From positions 434,001 through 498,000 of the forward strand of contig OZ240239.1 in NCBI GenBank assembly GCA_965198095.1: a stretch of 64,000 bases of DNA, in the 5' to 3' direction. The stretch comes from CBDFJH01 sp965198095. GTDB taxonomy: Bacteria; Latescibacterota; UBA2968; GCA-2709665. The notes beneath the pieces are model-generated. The model saw only the letters and a list, made by a program, of their open reading frames with translations, searched no databases and was not told where the DNA came from. Made by a program: the position numbers and the translations under genes. Position 1 is the first letter of the stretch, and each line of letters opens with the position of its first letter. This document shows positions 1 to 8,770 of the stretch, piece after piece.

Positions 1-543
1 CACCACCGGAATCTCGAAGCGGCCGGCAATGGCCAGCAGGTCGCGGCGGCGGTCGATCGGCATGACGCTTCCGGTCGGATTCTGATACGTGGCCAGCGTA
101 TAGATGAATCTGGGTTTCCTCCCCCGCGCGCAGAGGTCCTTCACCCGCTCCTCCAGCGCATCCATCCGCATCCCGTCCTCATCCATCGGGATGCCCACCA
201 GCTGCGCGCCTTCCTTGCGATAGGCCTCCAGCGTGCCGGCGTAGCTGAACTCCTCGAGGATGACGACGTCTCCCGGAGACTCGACAAAGGTCTGCACCAT
301 CAACGTCAGCGCCTGGAACGACCCGGTGGTCAGGGCGATCCGGTCCACGGGCAGGCCCAACCCCTCACGCCGCCTGAAACGGTCGGACATCAGCCGCCGA
401 AGCGGCTCGTAGCCGAGGCTTCCGGGGTACATGGCCAACTCTCCTCCCATCTCGGGGAGGATCCGCATCGCCGCTTCCGCCAGGCCCCGGTTCGGAAACG
501 TGGCCGGGTCGGGCCGGCCGCTTGAAAAGGGGTATGTCTTCAA
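1..543 (-). CDS. PLP-dependent aminotransferase class I/II, partial (C-terminus outside window)
   Basis: The protein continues past position 1. The visible part contains the fold-type I aminotransferase hallmark TYQNPTG (about 165 residues in), preceded by a typical start-of-domain segment FSSGRPDPATFP. This looks like the 2-aminoadipate/MocR-type aminotransferase family, which transfers amino groups using pyridoxal phosphate in the cytoplasm. The first plausible start is TTG at 541-543, only a few residues before the conserved segment. The frame is closed by TAA at 592-594, so the usual 15-30 N-terminal residues, or a MocR GntR domain, are absent. No good ribosome binding site is visible. 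The gene may therefore be 5'-truncated next to the foreign-looking NYN gene. Family assignment is secure; activity and exact start are not. Confidence 0.75.
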   Translation of the reverse strand, partial: MKTYPFSSGRPDPATFPNRGLAEAAMRILPEMGGELAMYPGSLGYEPLRRLMSDRFRRREGLGLPVDRIALTTGSFQALTLMVQTFVESPGDVVILEEFSYAGTLEAYRKEGAQLVGIPMDEDGMRMDALEERVKDLCARGRKPRFIYTLATYQNPTGSVMPIDRRRDLLAIAGRFEIPVV

Positions 544-639
544 TGAGAGGAGAAGTCCGGATGTGCTTCTTTCGGGAAAACCTTCTCGGAATTAGCGTTC
601 AGGGGCCTATATCCTGGTGTAGAAAGTACATGACATCGC

Positions 640-1278
640 CTATGTCTCTTTTCTAGACGTTGGACGCTGCGACAGGTCGAGTGGAGCGGATTCACGCCCA
701 GGAGCGAACTCGAAACCAGGACGGGAGGGCTCCACGTAGGTAACAGCTTTGTAGAAGTCATCCAGCGCAACAAAAACCCCGTTTTCTTCCGCCCAGGAGC
801 GCATTCGCTGGTTGCAGGAATGCGCCCATGACAGGATTTCCACAAGCCAGCCACGCTTGTGCATCCGCTCCAAGGTGCTGTGGAAGCCCGCACCTTCGAG
901 ATAACCCGCGCCGTCGCCGGTCAGTAACACCACTGTGCCAGGATCCCCATTGTGATCCAGAGCATCTTCCAGCATACGCAGCTGCAACACACGGTCGGGC
1001 ATATCCTGTTCGCCGCGTTCCGGATTGCCTCGATCGAACAATTTCACCTCTATACCTCTTCTTTCCATACGGTTCCACAATTGGCGCATTTCCGGCGGCA
1101 CGGAACCAGCAGCAATCGCCTTTTCCACCTGCCGGTCGACACTCGCCAAGCGCAACATGTTGTCGAAGTTGACACGAACACGGTAGCGCGCAGCCGGACC
1201 TTCAACGCGTCCCTCTGCAAGACGTTGTGTCTCGTGAAAAATGTTGGAGTTGTCCCAATAAATGAATACTCCGCTCAT
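640..1278 (-). CDS. NYN domain (LabA/DUF88-like) putative ribonuclease
   Basis: A 212-residue protein with the PIN-like NYN fold. It opens with FIYWDNSNIF (residues 5-14), in which the first Asp is a metal ligand of the family, and has a second acidic motif VVLLTGDGAGYLEGA near residues 116-130. NYN proteins are metal-dependent ribonucleases; the substrate here is unknown. The ATG is preceded by AAAGGA, and a TTGACT-N17-TACACT promoter lies just upstream, so it is a single-gene transcription unit. The upstream spacer is AT-richer than the rest of the window, and the gene sits between a truncated aminotransferase and repeat DNA. This is compatible with recent acquisition. Confidence 0.85.
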   Translation of the reverse strand: MSGVFIYWDNSNIFHETQRLAEGRVEGPAARYRVRVNFDNMLRLASVDRQVEKAIAAGSVPPEMRQLWNRMERRGIEVKLFDRGNPERGEQDMPDRVLQLRMLEDALDHNGDPGTVVLLTGDGAGYLEGAGFHSTLERMHKRGWLVEILSWAHSCNQRMRSWAEENGVFVALDDFYKAVTYVEPSRPGFEFAPGRESAPLDLSQRPTSRKET

Positions 1279-1327
1279 AGTAAAAATCCTTTCAAAAATC
1301 CCTAAGTTTGCTGGATTTCAGGTACAT

Positions 1328-1356
1328 AGTGTATATGGTTCCCGTAGTTGAGTCAA
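1328..1356 (-). promoter_or_regulatory. sigma70-type promoter of the NYN gene
   Basis: Read on the minus strand: -35 TTGACT (1351-1356), 17-bp spacer, -10 TACACT (1328-1333). It lies about 50 bp upstream of the NYN start codon and points toward it. Confidence 0.65.
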
Positions 1357-1429
1357 CCCTAACTAATATTGGACTCAGGGAAAACATGGGGGAAACCCTC
1401 CTTGCGAGTCTTTCGTACGTACCTGCTTT

Positions 1430-1449
1430 TAGCCTGAATAATTCATAAA
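1430..1449. repeat. 20-bp extragenic palindrome-containing repeat, copy 1
   Basis: TAGCCTGAATAATTCATAAA. It is identical over 20 bases to 12723-12742, and its core is related to the ends of the longer repeat at 1905-1920 and 17073-17088. The core TGAAT-N-ATTCA is an odd-length palindrome. Confidence 0.7.
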
Positions 1450-1584
1450 TTTGCTGAAAATCTTCATAATTTTATGTGGAACAATCAGTGATCCAAGTTG
1501 AGCTAAGAAACTTTGTTTGGTGCAATAACTGGAACGCCCAGGATTCACGCAGATTGTTCAGATTTCACGAGTGATTCGGGCTAT

Positions 1585-1687
1585 ATGTCATCACGGCCGT
1601 GGCGTTGCGGCTCCCTGGCTGCTTCCGCGTTCCTCCTCCCCAGGGGTTAGGGGGGCCCTCTGTGGGACGGGGTCAGGTGCGGGGGCG
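1585..1687 (+). repeat. Composite repeat, module 1, copy A
   Basis: About 100 bp beginning ATGTCATCACGGCCGTGGCG. It aligns almost throughout with 53331-53430, with scattered substitutions and one 3-bp gap. Both copies read into the same low-complexity open frame. In both, module 1 is followed downstream by the hairpin module. Confidence 0.75.
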
Positions 1688-1833
1688 GATGTGGGGGCGA
1701 ATGGAAATTCGCGGCGTGGGGGCGGGTCCCGCAGTGGGCATCAGGCGGGGGGAGGAGTTCATTCCTTTCGCGGCACCAGTCGTTTCCAGTGAGGCTGAGT
1801 CGCCACGGCCCGAGCCTCCCCGGCGTTTGAGGG

Positions 1834-1920
1834 GCGCCCTTCTTTTGTCACCTTTTCTTGGGCGAACAAGAAAAGGTGAGTACGAGTGACTTTCCTAACC
1901 TTTCTTATGAATGATTCAGG
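1834..1920 (-). repeat. Composite repeat, hairpin module, copy A
   Basis: The reverse complement aligns with 17073-17157 over about 85 bases, at roughly 85 percent identity by eye. It contains a perfect 12-bp inverted repeat, CACCTTTTCTTG (1849-1860) and CAAGAAAAGGTG (1867-1878), around a 6-base loop. One end carries the palindrome ATGAATGATTCA. No transposase is present, so it is a MITE- or REP-like candidate. Confidence 0.8.
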
Positions 1921-2167
1921 TTCGTAGGGAATTCGGGATTCCTTACTATTTTCCCAGTACATACCTGTCCATTCCGGTCCGACATCAACGCCCTCTACCA
2001 CCTGCCTCCGCCTCGGTCCGCGCCCAATCCCAAGCGCAGATCCGCCCGATGTACCACCGCCCCGCTGCGCGAACCTGATCCTCGACGGCAGCACCCCACC
2101 GGAGAACGGGTCGCAGCCGTCCCAGACGCTTTGCAGGGGCAACCCCCTCGGGGTTGCCCTTATCATT

Positions 2168-2520
2168 TCAAATGGCAAACCACGGCCGTATCGCCGCTCC
2201 GTTGCGCCCGTAGGCGCGGTCGCCGCCGTAGATCAGCGACGCATTCGCAAGGTCCTGTCCGGCGGTGCGACTCCACCATCCAAGGGAGGTGAGCGCATCG
2301 GAGCCGACCGTTTGTCCGGACTTGATCTCAATCGGGTAGAGCGCCATTCCCTGTTCCACCAGCAGATCGATCTCGTGGCCGGTTCGGTCGCGCCAAAAAT
2401 ACAGCGGGGGTTTCCGGCGGTGGTGGTGGACGGTCTTGTGAAGCTGCTGCAAGTTCTTTGAGGATTTCACTCCAGATGGGTAACAACGGGCTCCGTAACC
2501 ATGGTGCTAACGGACATTCG
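2168..2520 (-). pseudogene. Remnant of a DUF4143-type AAA ATPase (C-terminal domain)
   Basis: The last ~85 residues match the DUF4143 C-terminal (restriction-endonuclease-like) domain by the motif LYFWRDRTGHEIDLLVE followed by YPIEIKSG. Full proteins are about 370-450 residues with an N-terminal ATPase; here only the end survives. The recognisable upstream segment SEILKE is in a different frame, so a frameshift lies near 2440-2465. No start or ribosome binding site fits. It is a decayed fragment, and such families often move with accessory islands. Confidence 0.65.
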
Positions 2521-2716
2521 CAGAGTGGGTGGTCGTAATCTGCTGTGGTTCCTTCGTGGCCAGCCGGTAAGGAGTTAGACCCTCGTCTACCTTTAGCCAA
2601 TCTTGATAAACCTTCATAACTTCTCGAACGCCCGGACGCGCCAGTGCTGCTCGGTCTTTTGCTCCTCGAAGCTCTTGCTTTGCTCTTTCACGCGTATTCA
2701 GCCGGTGACCCGGCAT
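2507..2716 (-). CDS. Small hypothetical protein, 69 aa
   Basis: A charged 69-residue frame with the segment REVMKVYQDWLKVDEGL (about residues 31-47) and a C-terminal tail KEPQQITTTHSANVR. The composition looks like a genuine small soluble protein rather than a shadow frame, and no other frame here is convincing. I recognise no named family, domain, signal peptide or membrane segment. The ATG at 2714-2716 lacks a clear ribosome binding site. It lies upstream of the DUF4143 remnant in the disturbed patch. Confidence 0.45.
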   Translation of the reverse strand: MPGHRLNTRERAKQELRGAKDRAALARPGVREVMKVYQDWLKVDEGLTPYRLATKEPQQITTTHSANVR

Positions 2717-3045
2717 AGCGGGATCTGCTGCGTAGGAGGCGCAGGGGCTGCGATCAGCGCAAAGGCCCCGTGTCTCTGAGTGCCCAATGAGCAGGATGTT
2801 CGGCTCATCATAATTGAATCGTCAATATACAAGGTCTAAATCGCGTGTGCCAAGGGCGGCTCGCCCGCCCGTGAAAAATTCATTGCTCCAAGTATTACAA
2901 AATTCGCTCGTCGTTTTCCACCGGCAGCAAGCTGCCGGTGCCACACCGGAGTTCCTCCGGAGAGCACGATACAGTCGACACGATACGCCCCTGTCATACG
3001 CGGAAATGATGTCAACAATTTACCGCTCCCGGCAATAATTCCTTC
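2717..3045. other. Gene-free stretch with two strong palindromes
   Basis: No gene is supported in these 329 bases. It holds a perfect 10-bp palindrome CACCGGCAGC/GCTGCCGGTG (2919-2940), immediately followed by CCGGAG/CTCCGG (2946-2960). Neither has a T-tract, so both look like extragenic palindromes rather than classical terminators. Confidence 0.5.
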
Positions 3046-4632
3046 CTAATAGCCCTTCTCCCGTCCGCTGAGCCTGGGGTCCATCACGGCGTGGAGGGTT
3101 CCGTCGGCCGTGACCTCGATGGCCCGCACCTGGGCGGCCGCCTGTCCCTTGCGAAGGGTATATCCGACCTCCTGGAGGTATGCCGGCGCCGTCTCGCCGA
3201 ACGCCTTCTCCATCATCACCCACTCATTCCCTTCCGAGTGGATCCTCGGCGCCGAGATGGCCCAGGACAGGTCTTCATCCATGAGGAGACACCGCGCCAG
3301 CACCTGCAGGAGCGACGTCGCGATCCTCGTCCCCCCGGAACCGCCGATCGTCATCACGGGCTGCCCGTCTCCGAGGATGATCACGGGACACATATTCACG
3401 AGGGGGGCCTTGCCGGGCGCGATCGAATTCGGCAGCCCGGGCCCCGGATCGAACCGGGACATCCCGGAGTTCATCAGCAGTCCCATCCTCGGGACCGTGA
3501 CGTAGGATCCCCAGCCCGGTCCGTGCGTAAAGGTCAGGGCAACGGCGTTTCGGTCCGCATCCACGACGGAGATATGGTTCGTGCCTCCCGTACCGAGCGG
3601 CCGCATCAGGCACCGCCCGCGCCCGCCCTCGGATACGTATCCCGCAACGTCCCTTCCCGCGGACTTCAGATGGATGTCGGACAACAATCGCTCGCGCGGC
3701 ACCCGGATCTTGCCGGGATCCCCCAGGTGCATATACCGATCCAGCCAGGACGCCCGCATCACCTCCACCATGCCGTGGGCGAAGCGGCCCGCGTCTCTCG
3801 CCCAATGGCCCAGATCCGCCACCTCGGCGATACGACACATCTGCAGCAGGCTGAGACCGCTGTGGCAGAGCGGCGCCGCGTGGAGGTCGTAGCCCGCGCA
3901 GGTTCCGTGCTCCGACGCGACGATACGGGGGCGATAGGCCTCGAAGTCCTCCTTGGTCAGGATCCCTCCGTTCTCCTGTAGATAGGTCACGATCCGGTCG
4001 GCGATCCGGCCCTTGTAAAACGCTTCGACCCCATTTTTGGCAATCTGCTCCAGCACCTTCCCGAGATACCCGTTTTTCGCGCGATCTCCCGCCCTCGGCA
4101 GCGCTTCACCGACCTGAAGCAGGCGCGCCGTCTCCGGGAATCGACGAATGCGCTGCTCGTTCTCTTCGACGTGCCGCGCATAGGCGGCGGAAATCCGGAA
4201 CCCGTTCTTGCACGCGCGAATGGCCGGGACGAGCGCGTCGCTCATCGACAGCGTACCGAACTTTTCCAGAGCCAGGTTCAGGCCGGCCAGCACCCCCGGA
4301 ACGGAGATTGCCAGCGGGCCCATCTCGTTGACCCGACCCTGCACGAGCGATCCGAAGCGGCCGTCCGAGCGTACGGAGGAATACATGTTCGGCTTGGCGG
4401 CAAGGGGCGCGGCCGTGTTGAAATCGATACAGGTCACTTCCCCATTCATGTAGACCAGCATCACGCCGCCATAGCCGCCGATGCCGCACTGAGACGGCAT
4501 GACCACGCCGGAAAGCAGCGCCGTGGTCACGGCGGCGTCGACTGCGTTGCCGCCCTTTTTCAGCACGCTGAGCCCCGCGCCGTCGGCCTCGGGCTGCCCG
4601 ACGACGGCGGCCTGTTCAAACACGGTTGACAA
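3046..4632 (-). CDS. ggt: Gamma-glutamyltransferase (Ntn hydrolase)
   Basis: A 528-residue protein of the gamma-glutamyltranspeptidase family, which cleaves gamma-glutamyl bonds such as glutathione's or transfers the glutamyl group. It shows the N-terminal GGNAVDAAVTTALLSGVV block, the autocleavage/nucleophile Thr in GGTNHISVVD (about residue 354), and GGSGGTRI near residue 432. Family members are made as precursors that self-cleave just before this Thr. No signal peptide is evident, so it may be cytoplasmic, unlike periplasmic E. coli Ggt. The start is TTG at 4630-4632, preceded at suitable distance by AAAGGGG; no ATG is available before the in-frame stop. It stands alone upstream of the dehydrogenase gene, same strand, with a ~260-bp gap. 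Confidence 0.92.
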   Translation of the reverse strand: MSTVFEQAAVVGQPEADGAGLSVLKKGGNAVDAAVTTALLSGVVMPSQCGIGGYGGVMLVYMNGEVTCIDFNTAAPLAAKPNMYSSVRSDGRFGSLVQGRVNEMGPLAISVPGVLAGLNLALEKFGTLSMSDALVPAIRACKNGFRISAAYARHVEENEQRIRRFPETARLLQVGEALPRAGDRAKNGYLGKVLEQIAKNGVEAFYKGRIADRIVTYLQENGGILTKEDFEAYRPRIVASEHGTCAGYDLHAAPLCHSGLSLLQMCRIAEVADLGHWARDAGRFAHGMVEVMRASWLDRYMHLGDPGKIRVPRERLLSDIHLKSAGRDVAGYVSEGGRGRCLMRPLGTGGTNHISVVDADRNAVALTFTHGPGWGSYVTVPRMGLLMNSGMSRFDPGPGLPNSIAPGKAPLVNMCPVIILGDGQPVMTIGGSGGTRIATSLLQVLARCLLMDEDLSWAISAPRIHSEGNEWVMMEKAFGETAPAYLQEVGYTLRKGQAAAQVRAIEVTADGTLHAVMDPRLSGREKGY

Positions 4633-4891
4633 CGATGAATGCCCCTTTCACCATCAAAAAAGGGACCCTGCACAACGCACGGGCCCCGTTATTCCTTTCG
4701 CAAGGTTCCTGATCCGAGATTGAGGCTCCGACCTGTCCCCCGACCCGCCATGAACCCTCACGCCCGCGTTCACCCGTTCCGATACCGACCCGTCTCGCAA
4801 CCCTGTCTTTGACCCGTTCACACGACAAAGGCGATGCTCGATGCATGGACGACCGTTTCGCATCACATGATATCTTCGACCCATGGGGGGG

Positions 4892-5941
4892 TCAAGGACT
4901 TTCTCCGGTGAGCGCATCGTAGTCCAGCACCACCTTGACGGCGCCGTCCCGGCGGTCCGCGAACAGCTCGAACGCCCGCTGCACGGCTTGAAACGGCAGG
5001 ACGTGCGTCACGATCGGAGAGACGTCGACGCGACCTTGGACGATCATGTCGCGGGCAAGGGAATAGTCGGGCGCCACGTCCGGGCCGACACTTCCGATCA
5101 GCGTCAGATTCTTTCGGTAGAACCGGGCATACGGAAAGTTCTCGTAGACGGCGACGTCCGGTACTCCGAACGCGACGACCGTTCCCTGACGCCGAACCAG
5201 ATTCATGCACAGCTCGATCGTCTCCGTCTGATGTCCCACCGCCTCGAAGACGAGGTCCGCCATCTTTCCGCCGGTGATCTCCCGAACCGCTGCTTCCGGG
5301 TCCTCCCTGTCCACGTTGACCCTGTGCGTCGTCCGCATCCGCCGGGAGATCTCCAGTCGATAGTCCAGCTTGTCCACGCCGATGATCGACCTCGCCCCCA
5401 GGTTGCTCAGCATATGCGAGATCAACAGCCCCATCGGCCCCTGGCCCAGAACGACCGTATCCGCGTCTATCAGGCAGCCCAGCTTCCGGCAGGCCCAGAT
5501 CACCGTGCCCAGCGGCTGAGCGATCACGATCTGCTCGGCGGGCACTCCGTCCCTCGGCACGTGAACGGCATCTCCCTCGCCGGTGCAGAAAAACTCCGCG
5601 GCCCCGTCGAACGCCGGGGGGTCCGCCAGCACGAAATCCCCCTCCCGGAACTTCGTCGAGGTGGACGCCACCACCTCACCCACGCACTCGTGCAGAGACT
5701 GTCCCGGCCGCAGCGGATAGGGATCCGCACGGCCGAGCTCGGACAACGGTCCCAGAAGATCGCTGCCGCGGGAGCCTTTTCCTGCCGCAAGGTCGTATGA
5801 AAACAAGGGAAGATCCGACCCGCAGATTGCCGCTCGCACGGGGCGCACCTTGATCATGCCCGCAGGGGCCCCGTTCAACGTCGGTTCTTCCGTATCGACG
5901 ATCTCGAACGTCCTCGGAGCCACGATCCGGGCTGCCTTCAT
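4892..5941 (-). CDS. Zinc-type alcohol dehydrogenase-like (MDR family) oxidoreductase
   Basis: A 349-residue medium-chain dehydrogenase. The N-terminal GroES-like domain has the catalytic zinc ligand Cys in AICGSDLP (about 37-45) and a variant GHE-type motif HECVGEVV (about 83-90). The Rossmann domain has VLGQGPMGLL (about 164-173). The four-cysteine structural zinc loop of classical ADH is not seen. It should oxidise a polyol or sugar alcohol with NAD(P); the substrate is unknown. The start has GGAGG directly upstream of the ATG. Neighbouring DUF3604 and ggt genes give no clear pathway. Confidence 0.85.
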   Translation of the reverse strand: MKAARIVAPRTFEIVDTEEPTLNGAPAGMIKVRPVRAAICGSDLPLFSYDLAAGKGSRGSDLLGPLSELGRADPYPLRPGQSLHECVGEVVASTSTKFREGDFVLADPPAFDGAAEFFCTGEGDAVHVPRDGVPAEQIVIAQPLGTVIWACRKLGCLIDADTVVLGQGPMGLLISHMLSNLGARSIIGVDKLDYRLEISRRMRTTHRVNVDREDPEAAVREITGGKMADLVFEAVGHQTETIELCMNLVRRQGTVVAFGVPDVAVYENFPYARFYRKNLTLIGSVGPDVAPDYSLARDMIVQGRVDVSPIVTHVLPFQAVQRAFELFADRRDGAVKVVLDYDALTGESP

Positions 5942-6035
5942 CCTGCCTCCATTTGGAAAAGCCGAGGGCGGAATCTAGCTGCTTATGCCCGCAAAGTCAA
6001 TCGGAGCGGGGGTACCGGGCGACCCGGCGGACAGG

Positions 6036-8210
6036 CTACCCGTCCGCCCCCGGCATCTCCACGTAGATGGGACTCGACCAGGCCTTTCCGCCGTCGGTCT
6101 GCAGCACCCGCACCCAGTAGGGATGACAGCCTGTTACGCGTTGCGGTTCCTGGAACCTGAAGGAAGCGGCCCGCCCGGTCCCGGTCGGGAGCTGCTCGAA
6201 GACGACCTGCATATCCACGCCCCCGCAGGCCGTCACGACCGGTCCATCGGCGATCCGGCGAAGAGAAACGGTCTGGTTCACGACGGGGGTCCTGAAGTCC
6301 AGCGCCGCATCGGGCGGCGCATCCAGGCTCAGGATCACGCCGTCCGCATCTCCCGTCGTCACCGATTTCCACGTGACCCGCCGGTCTGATGCCGACCGAA
6401 TCCCCTCGGCGGGCGTGTCGAAGGCATAGCCTCTCGCATTCCGGATCCGTCCCCGATCCAGGGTGACCGATCCGTCCCACCTCACCCGCCGGTTCCGGGC
6501 CAGGATCCGCTGGCCCGACCATGCGATCCGCACGCGCGTCGGGTCGCGTTCCACCTGCTCGGGAAGACGGGCGACCTTCTCCAGCCCTCGAAACAGGTCG
6601 ACGCGTTCGATCGGCGACGTCGCCAGCACCCGCACCGCGATCTCCGGCGGGGAAGGCGCCCGGAACTCCGATCCCATCGGATGTCCGTCCGCCGAGACCT
6701 CCAGGAGGATCCGCTGGCCCGACGTGCCGTAGCACCGTCGGGCCCTCAAGGCTTCCAGGATCCCCTCCCTCGTCAGCGCCTCCGCGTAGACGCACGTAAG
6801 GCCGCCGTAGACCCCGAAAGATCCACTTCCGGGATGGGCCGCGCCCGGGCGTCCCTTGTGGTCGTCGCTCCCGGCCGTGAACCCGACCCGATAGCCCCGC
6901 TTCAGCGCGTCTCGGAGGAACCACTCGAACTCGCCCCATTCAGAGTAGACCTCGATCACGCGTTCCAGATCGGGGTCGTGCCAGGCCAGGTCTGCGTAGC
7001 GCCCTCCCACGTGGGGGACCACGAGGGCCTCGGCGCCGTCGAGTGCCTCGTGCAGGTCCGTCACGTGAGTACAGTCCGTGTTCACGTCCGACTTGTCCGG
7101 TATCAACACGTGGCTGGACCGGTAAAGCGGCCCGTCGTCGCCCGGATAATAGACATTGCGATCCCCGCCCAGCGGGGTGTTGCCAGACCACTCGTAGCCC
7201 ACGAAAGCCACGAACCTCCCCGGTTCGTCGTGCGTATTCGCCGCCGACTTGATCTCGTCCCAGACCGTTCGCGTGATCTGAAAGTCGTTTCCCTGGTGTC
7301 CCGCGAAGTCAACCAGCGCCGATTCACGCGCAAACCGGAAGTAGGAGGAGACGGGATTCGTCCCGACCGTCTCCTCGCTCTGACCGTGCAGATCGCCCCA
7401 GAAGGGCCGATAGCGACGGGCGGTTTCGACGCAACGCAGCGGGTTCCCTTCGGCACGCAGACCGTTTTCGGGATCTTCCGCCCGGACTCTGTATGGACCT
7501 TCCCGGGAAGCCTTCACGCCCTCGAACCGCTTCACGCCCCGGTCTCCCGCCCCGAACGCGTAAACCTCCGGAAGACCTTCCAGCCCCCCGGCCTCGATCT
7601 GCACGGTGCCCCGGTAGGAACGGCTCGGATTCCCCCAGACATCTTCAGCCTTCACTCCGATCCAGGTCTCTTCTCCGGGCGTTGTCTCGGACGGAGAGAC
7701 GACCACCAGTCCACGCGCCGGACCGCTCACGATCTCCACGCTCGGAGAGGGCACTTCGGTGTAGACCCACGTGCCGCACCAGTCGACCGCGACGCGAAAC
7801 TCGAACGCCTCCTTGCAGAACGTCTGCGCCCGGCTGCCACGGCTCCCGTGCGATCTGTCGCCGAGCGTCAGGGTGACCGTGTCGCCGTCAGACAGCGAAT
7901 CGTCGAACACGTCGATCGTCACGCAGAGCCGCCAGGGACGGACGTAGCGCTGCTTCTCGAACGCCGCCTTCAGCGACGCCGGGCCGGTCGTCTCCACGGA
8001 GGCATACGCGGGCGCCCGGGGGTCCGTGAACTGCGGGGCTTCCCAATCACTCACATCCCGCCACGCGATCTTGATCACCCCGCCGTCGTCCACGCCGCAG
8101 CGTCCCACGTGGTAGGTGATTCGCCAGGTCCCCGTCGCGCCGGCCACGACCGGGCCGTCCGGATCGATCTCCGCCCAGCCGAACGCTCTTGGAATATCCG
8201 AATCCGTCAA
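6036..8210 (-). CDS. DUF3604 family protein (PHP-like metal hydrolase)
   Basis: A 724-residue protein. The first ~270 residues are beta-rich, immunoglobulin-like. They are followed by a PHP-type metal site: WGDLHGQS (about 275-282), VGYEWSG, VVPHVGG and the distal GSDDH (about 455-459). A second beta domain occupies residues 500-724. This matches DUF3604, a PHP-superfamily group whose substrates are poorly known. No signal peptide is visible. The start is TTG with AAAGGG upstream. A paralogue with the same architecture lies at 59669-61858, beside the TonB receptor, which suggests a role in metabolising an imported compound. Confidence 0.85.
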   Translation of the reverse strand: MTDSDIPRAFGWAEIDPDGPVVAGATGTWRITYHVGRCGVDDGGVIKIAWRDVSDWEAPQFTDPRAPAYASVETTGPASLKAAFEKQRYVRPWRLCVTIDVFDDSLSDGDTVTLTLGDRSHGSRGSRAQTFCKEAFEFRVAVDWCGTWVYTEVPSPSVEIVSGPARGLVVVSPSETTPGEETWIGVKAEDVWGNPSRSYRGTVQIEAGGLEGLPEVYAFGAGDRGVKRFEGVKASREGPYRVRAEDPENGLRAEGNPLRCVETARRYRPFWGDLHGQSEETVGTNPVSSYFRFARESALVDFAGHQGNDFQITRTVWDEIKSAANTHDEPGRFVAFVGYEWSGNTPLGGDRNVYYPGDDGPLYRSSHVLIPDKSDVNTDCTHVTDLHEALDGAEALVVPHVGGRYADLAWHDPDLERVIEVYSEWGEFEWFLRDALKRGYRVGFTAGSDDHKGRPGAAHPGSGSFGVYGGLTCVYAEALTREGILEALRARRCYGTSGQRILLEVSADGHPMGSEFRAPSPPEIAVRVLATSPIERVDLFRGLEKVARLPEQVERDPTRVRIAWSGQRILARNRRVRWDGSVTLDRGRIRNARGYAFDTPAEGIRSASDRRVTWKSVTTGDADGVILSLDAPPDAALDFRTPVVNQTVSLRRIADGPVVTACGGVDMQVVFEQLPTGTGRAASFRFQEPQRVTGCHPYWVRVLQTDGGKAWSSPIYVEMPGADG

Positions 8211-8397
8211 CGCCCACGCCCTTTCTCTAAATCGAAGTCCGGGCCGACAATCGTGATCGAAGCGCAGGCAAGGTCACCCACCCGCATCGGCGCGCGCGCC
8301 GGACGGCGGCAGGCGCCCGCCCGCGGAGAGCGGGAGGCTCGCGTCGGAATCCTGCACGGTCCGGGGTCCGGGCGGACGCTCGGGCACAACCTTGTGC

Positions 8398-8426
8398 TTG
8401 ACCCCCAATTTCACCTGCGTTACCTT
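8398..8426 (+). promoter_or_regulatory. Probable promoter of the glutaredoxin-rarA unit
   Basis: -35 TTGACC (8398-8403), 17-bp spacer, weak -10 TACCTT (8421-8426), 35 bp before the ATG at 8462. Confidence 0.45.
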
Positions 8427-8461
8427 TGTGACGACGTTCAAACCCCTTAGACGCGGTTCCC

Positions 8462-8770
8462 ATGTCACGCGAACCTGTCCTCGTCAGAATCTATTCGAAA
8501 CCGGGCTGCCACCTATGCGATATCGCAAAGGACCGGGTCGAAAACGTGCGACGGCGAGTGGGCTTCGACCTCCAGGTCGTGGATATCTCCACCGACCCGG
8601 ACCTTATCGAGAAGTATGCGCAGCGCATTCCCGTCGTCACGATCGGGGATGAGGAAGCCTTTGCCTACCGCGTCAGCGAAAAGCTGCTCGAAAAGAGGCT
8701 GGCGCGATGCGGCGTCCGGCACCGGGGATCCGGGTCCGCGCCGCCTCCGTCGACGGACGACGCGCCATGA
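8462..8770 (+). CDS. Glutaredoxin-like protein (DUF836 type)
   Basis: A 102-residue thioredoxin-fold protein with the redox motif KPGCHLCD (about 13-20), that is CxxC, and the cis-proline segment RIPVVTIGD (about 57-65). DUF836/glutaredoxin-like proteins of this size are thought to act in thiol-disulfide exchange. The C-terminal ~20 residues are low-complexity and run into the next gene. Its stop overlaps the rarA start (ATGA), so the two genes are translationally coupled. The partner and substrate are unknown. Confidence 0.88.
   Translation: MSREPVLVRIYSKPGCHLCDIAKDRVENVRRRVGFDLQVVDISTDPDLIEKYAQRIPVVTIGDEEAFAYRVSEKLLEKRLARCGVRHRGSGSAPPPSTDDAP

Larger units (their letters stand above)
1279..2167. 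other. Gene-free accessory stretch carrying repeat modules
   Basis: No convincing gene is seen across 889 bases. Positions 1279-1560 are AT-rich and hold the NYN promoter and one copy of a 20-bp repeat (1430-1449). Positions 1585-1687 and 1834-1920 are two modules of a composite repeat also found near 17.1 kb and 53.4 kb. Open frames here, for example from 1599, are low-complexity products of the repeat and have no family signature. Between the modules (1690-1833) and at 1921-2167 I see nothing recognisable. Confidence 0.6.

Noticed and set aside
1599..1889. 96-aa protein-coding frame in the repeat
   Set aside because: Arginine/glycine-rich low-complexity sequence generated by the repeat; no family signature and unstable length between copies.
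6681..8450. 589-aa plus-strand frame opposite the DUF3604 gene
   Set aside because: Shadow of the high-GC coding strand; the minus strand has clear family motifs and a ribosome binding site.
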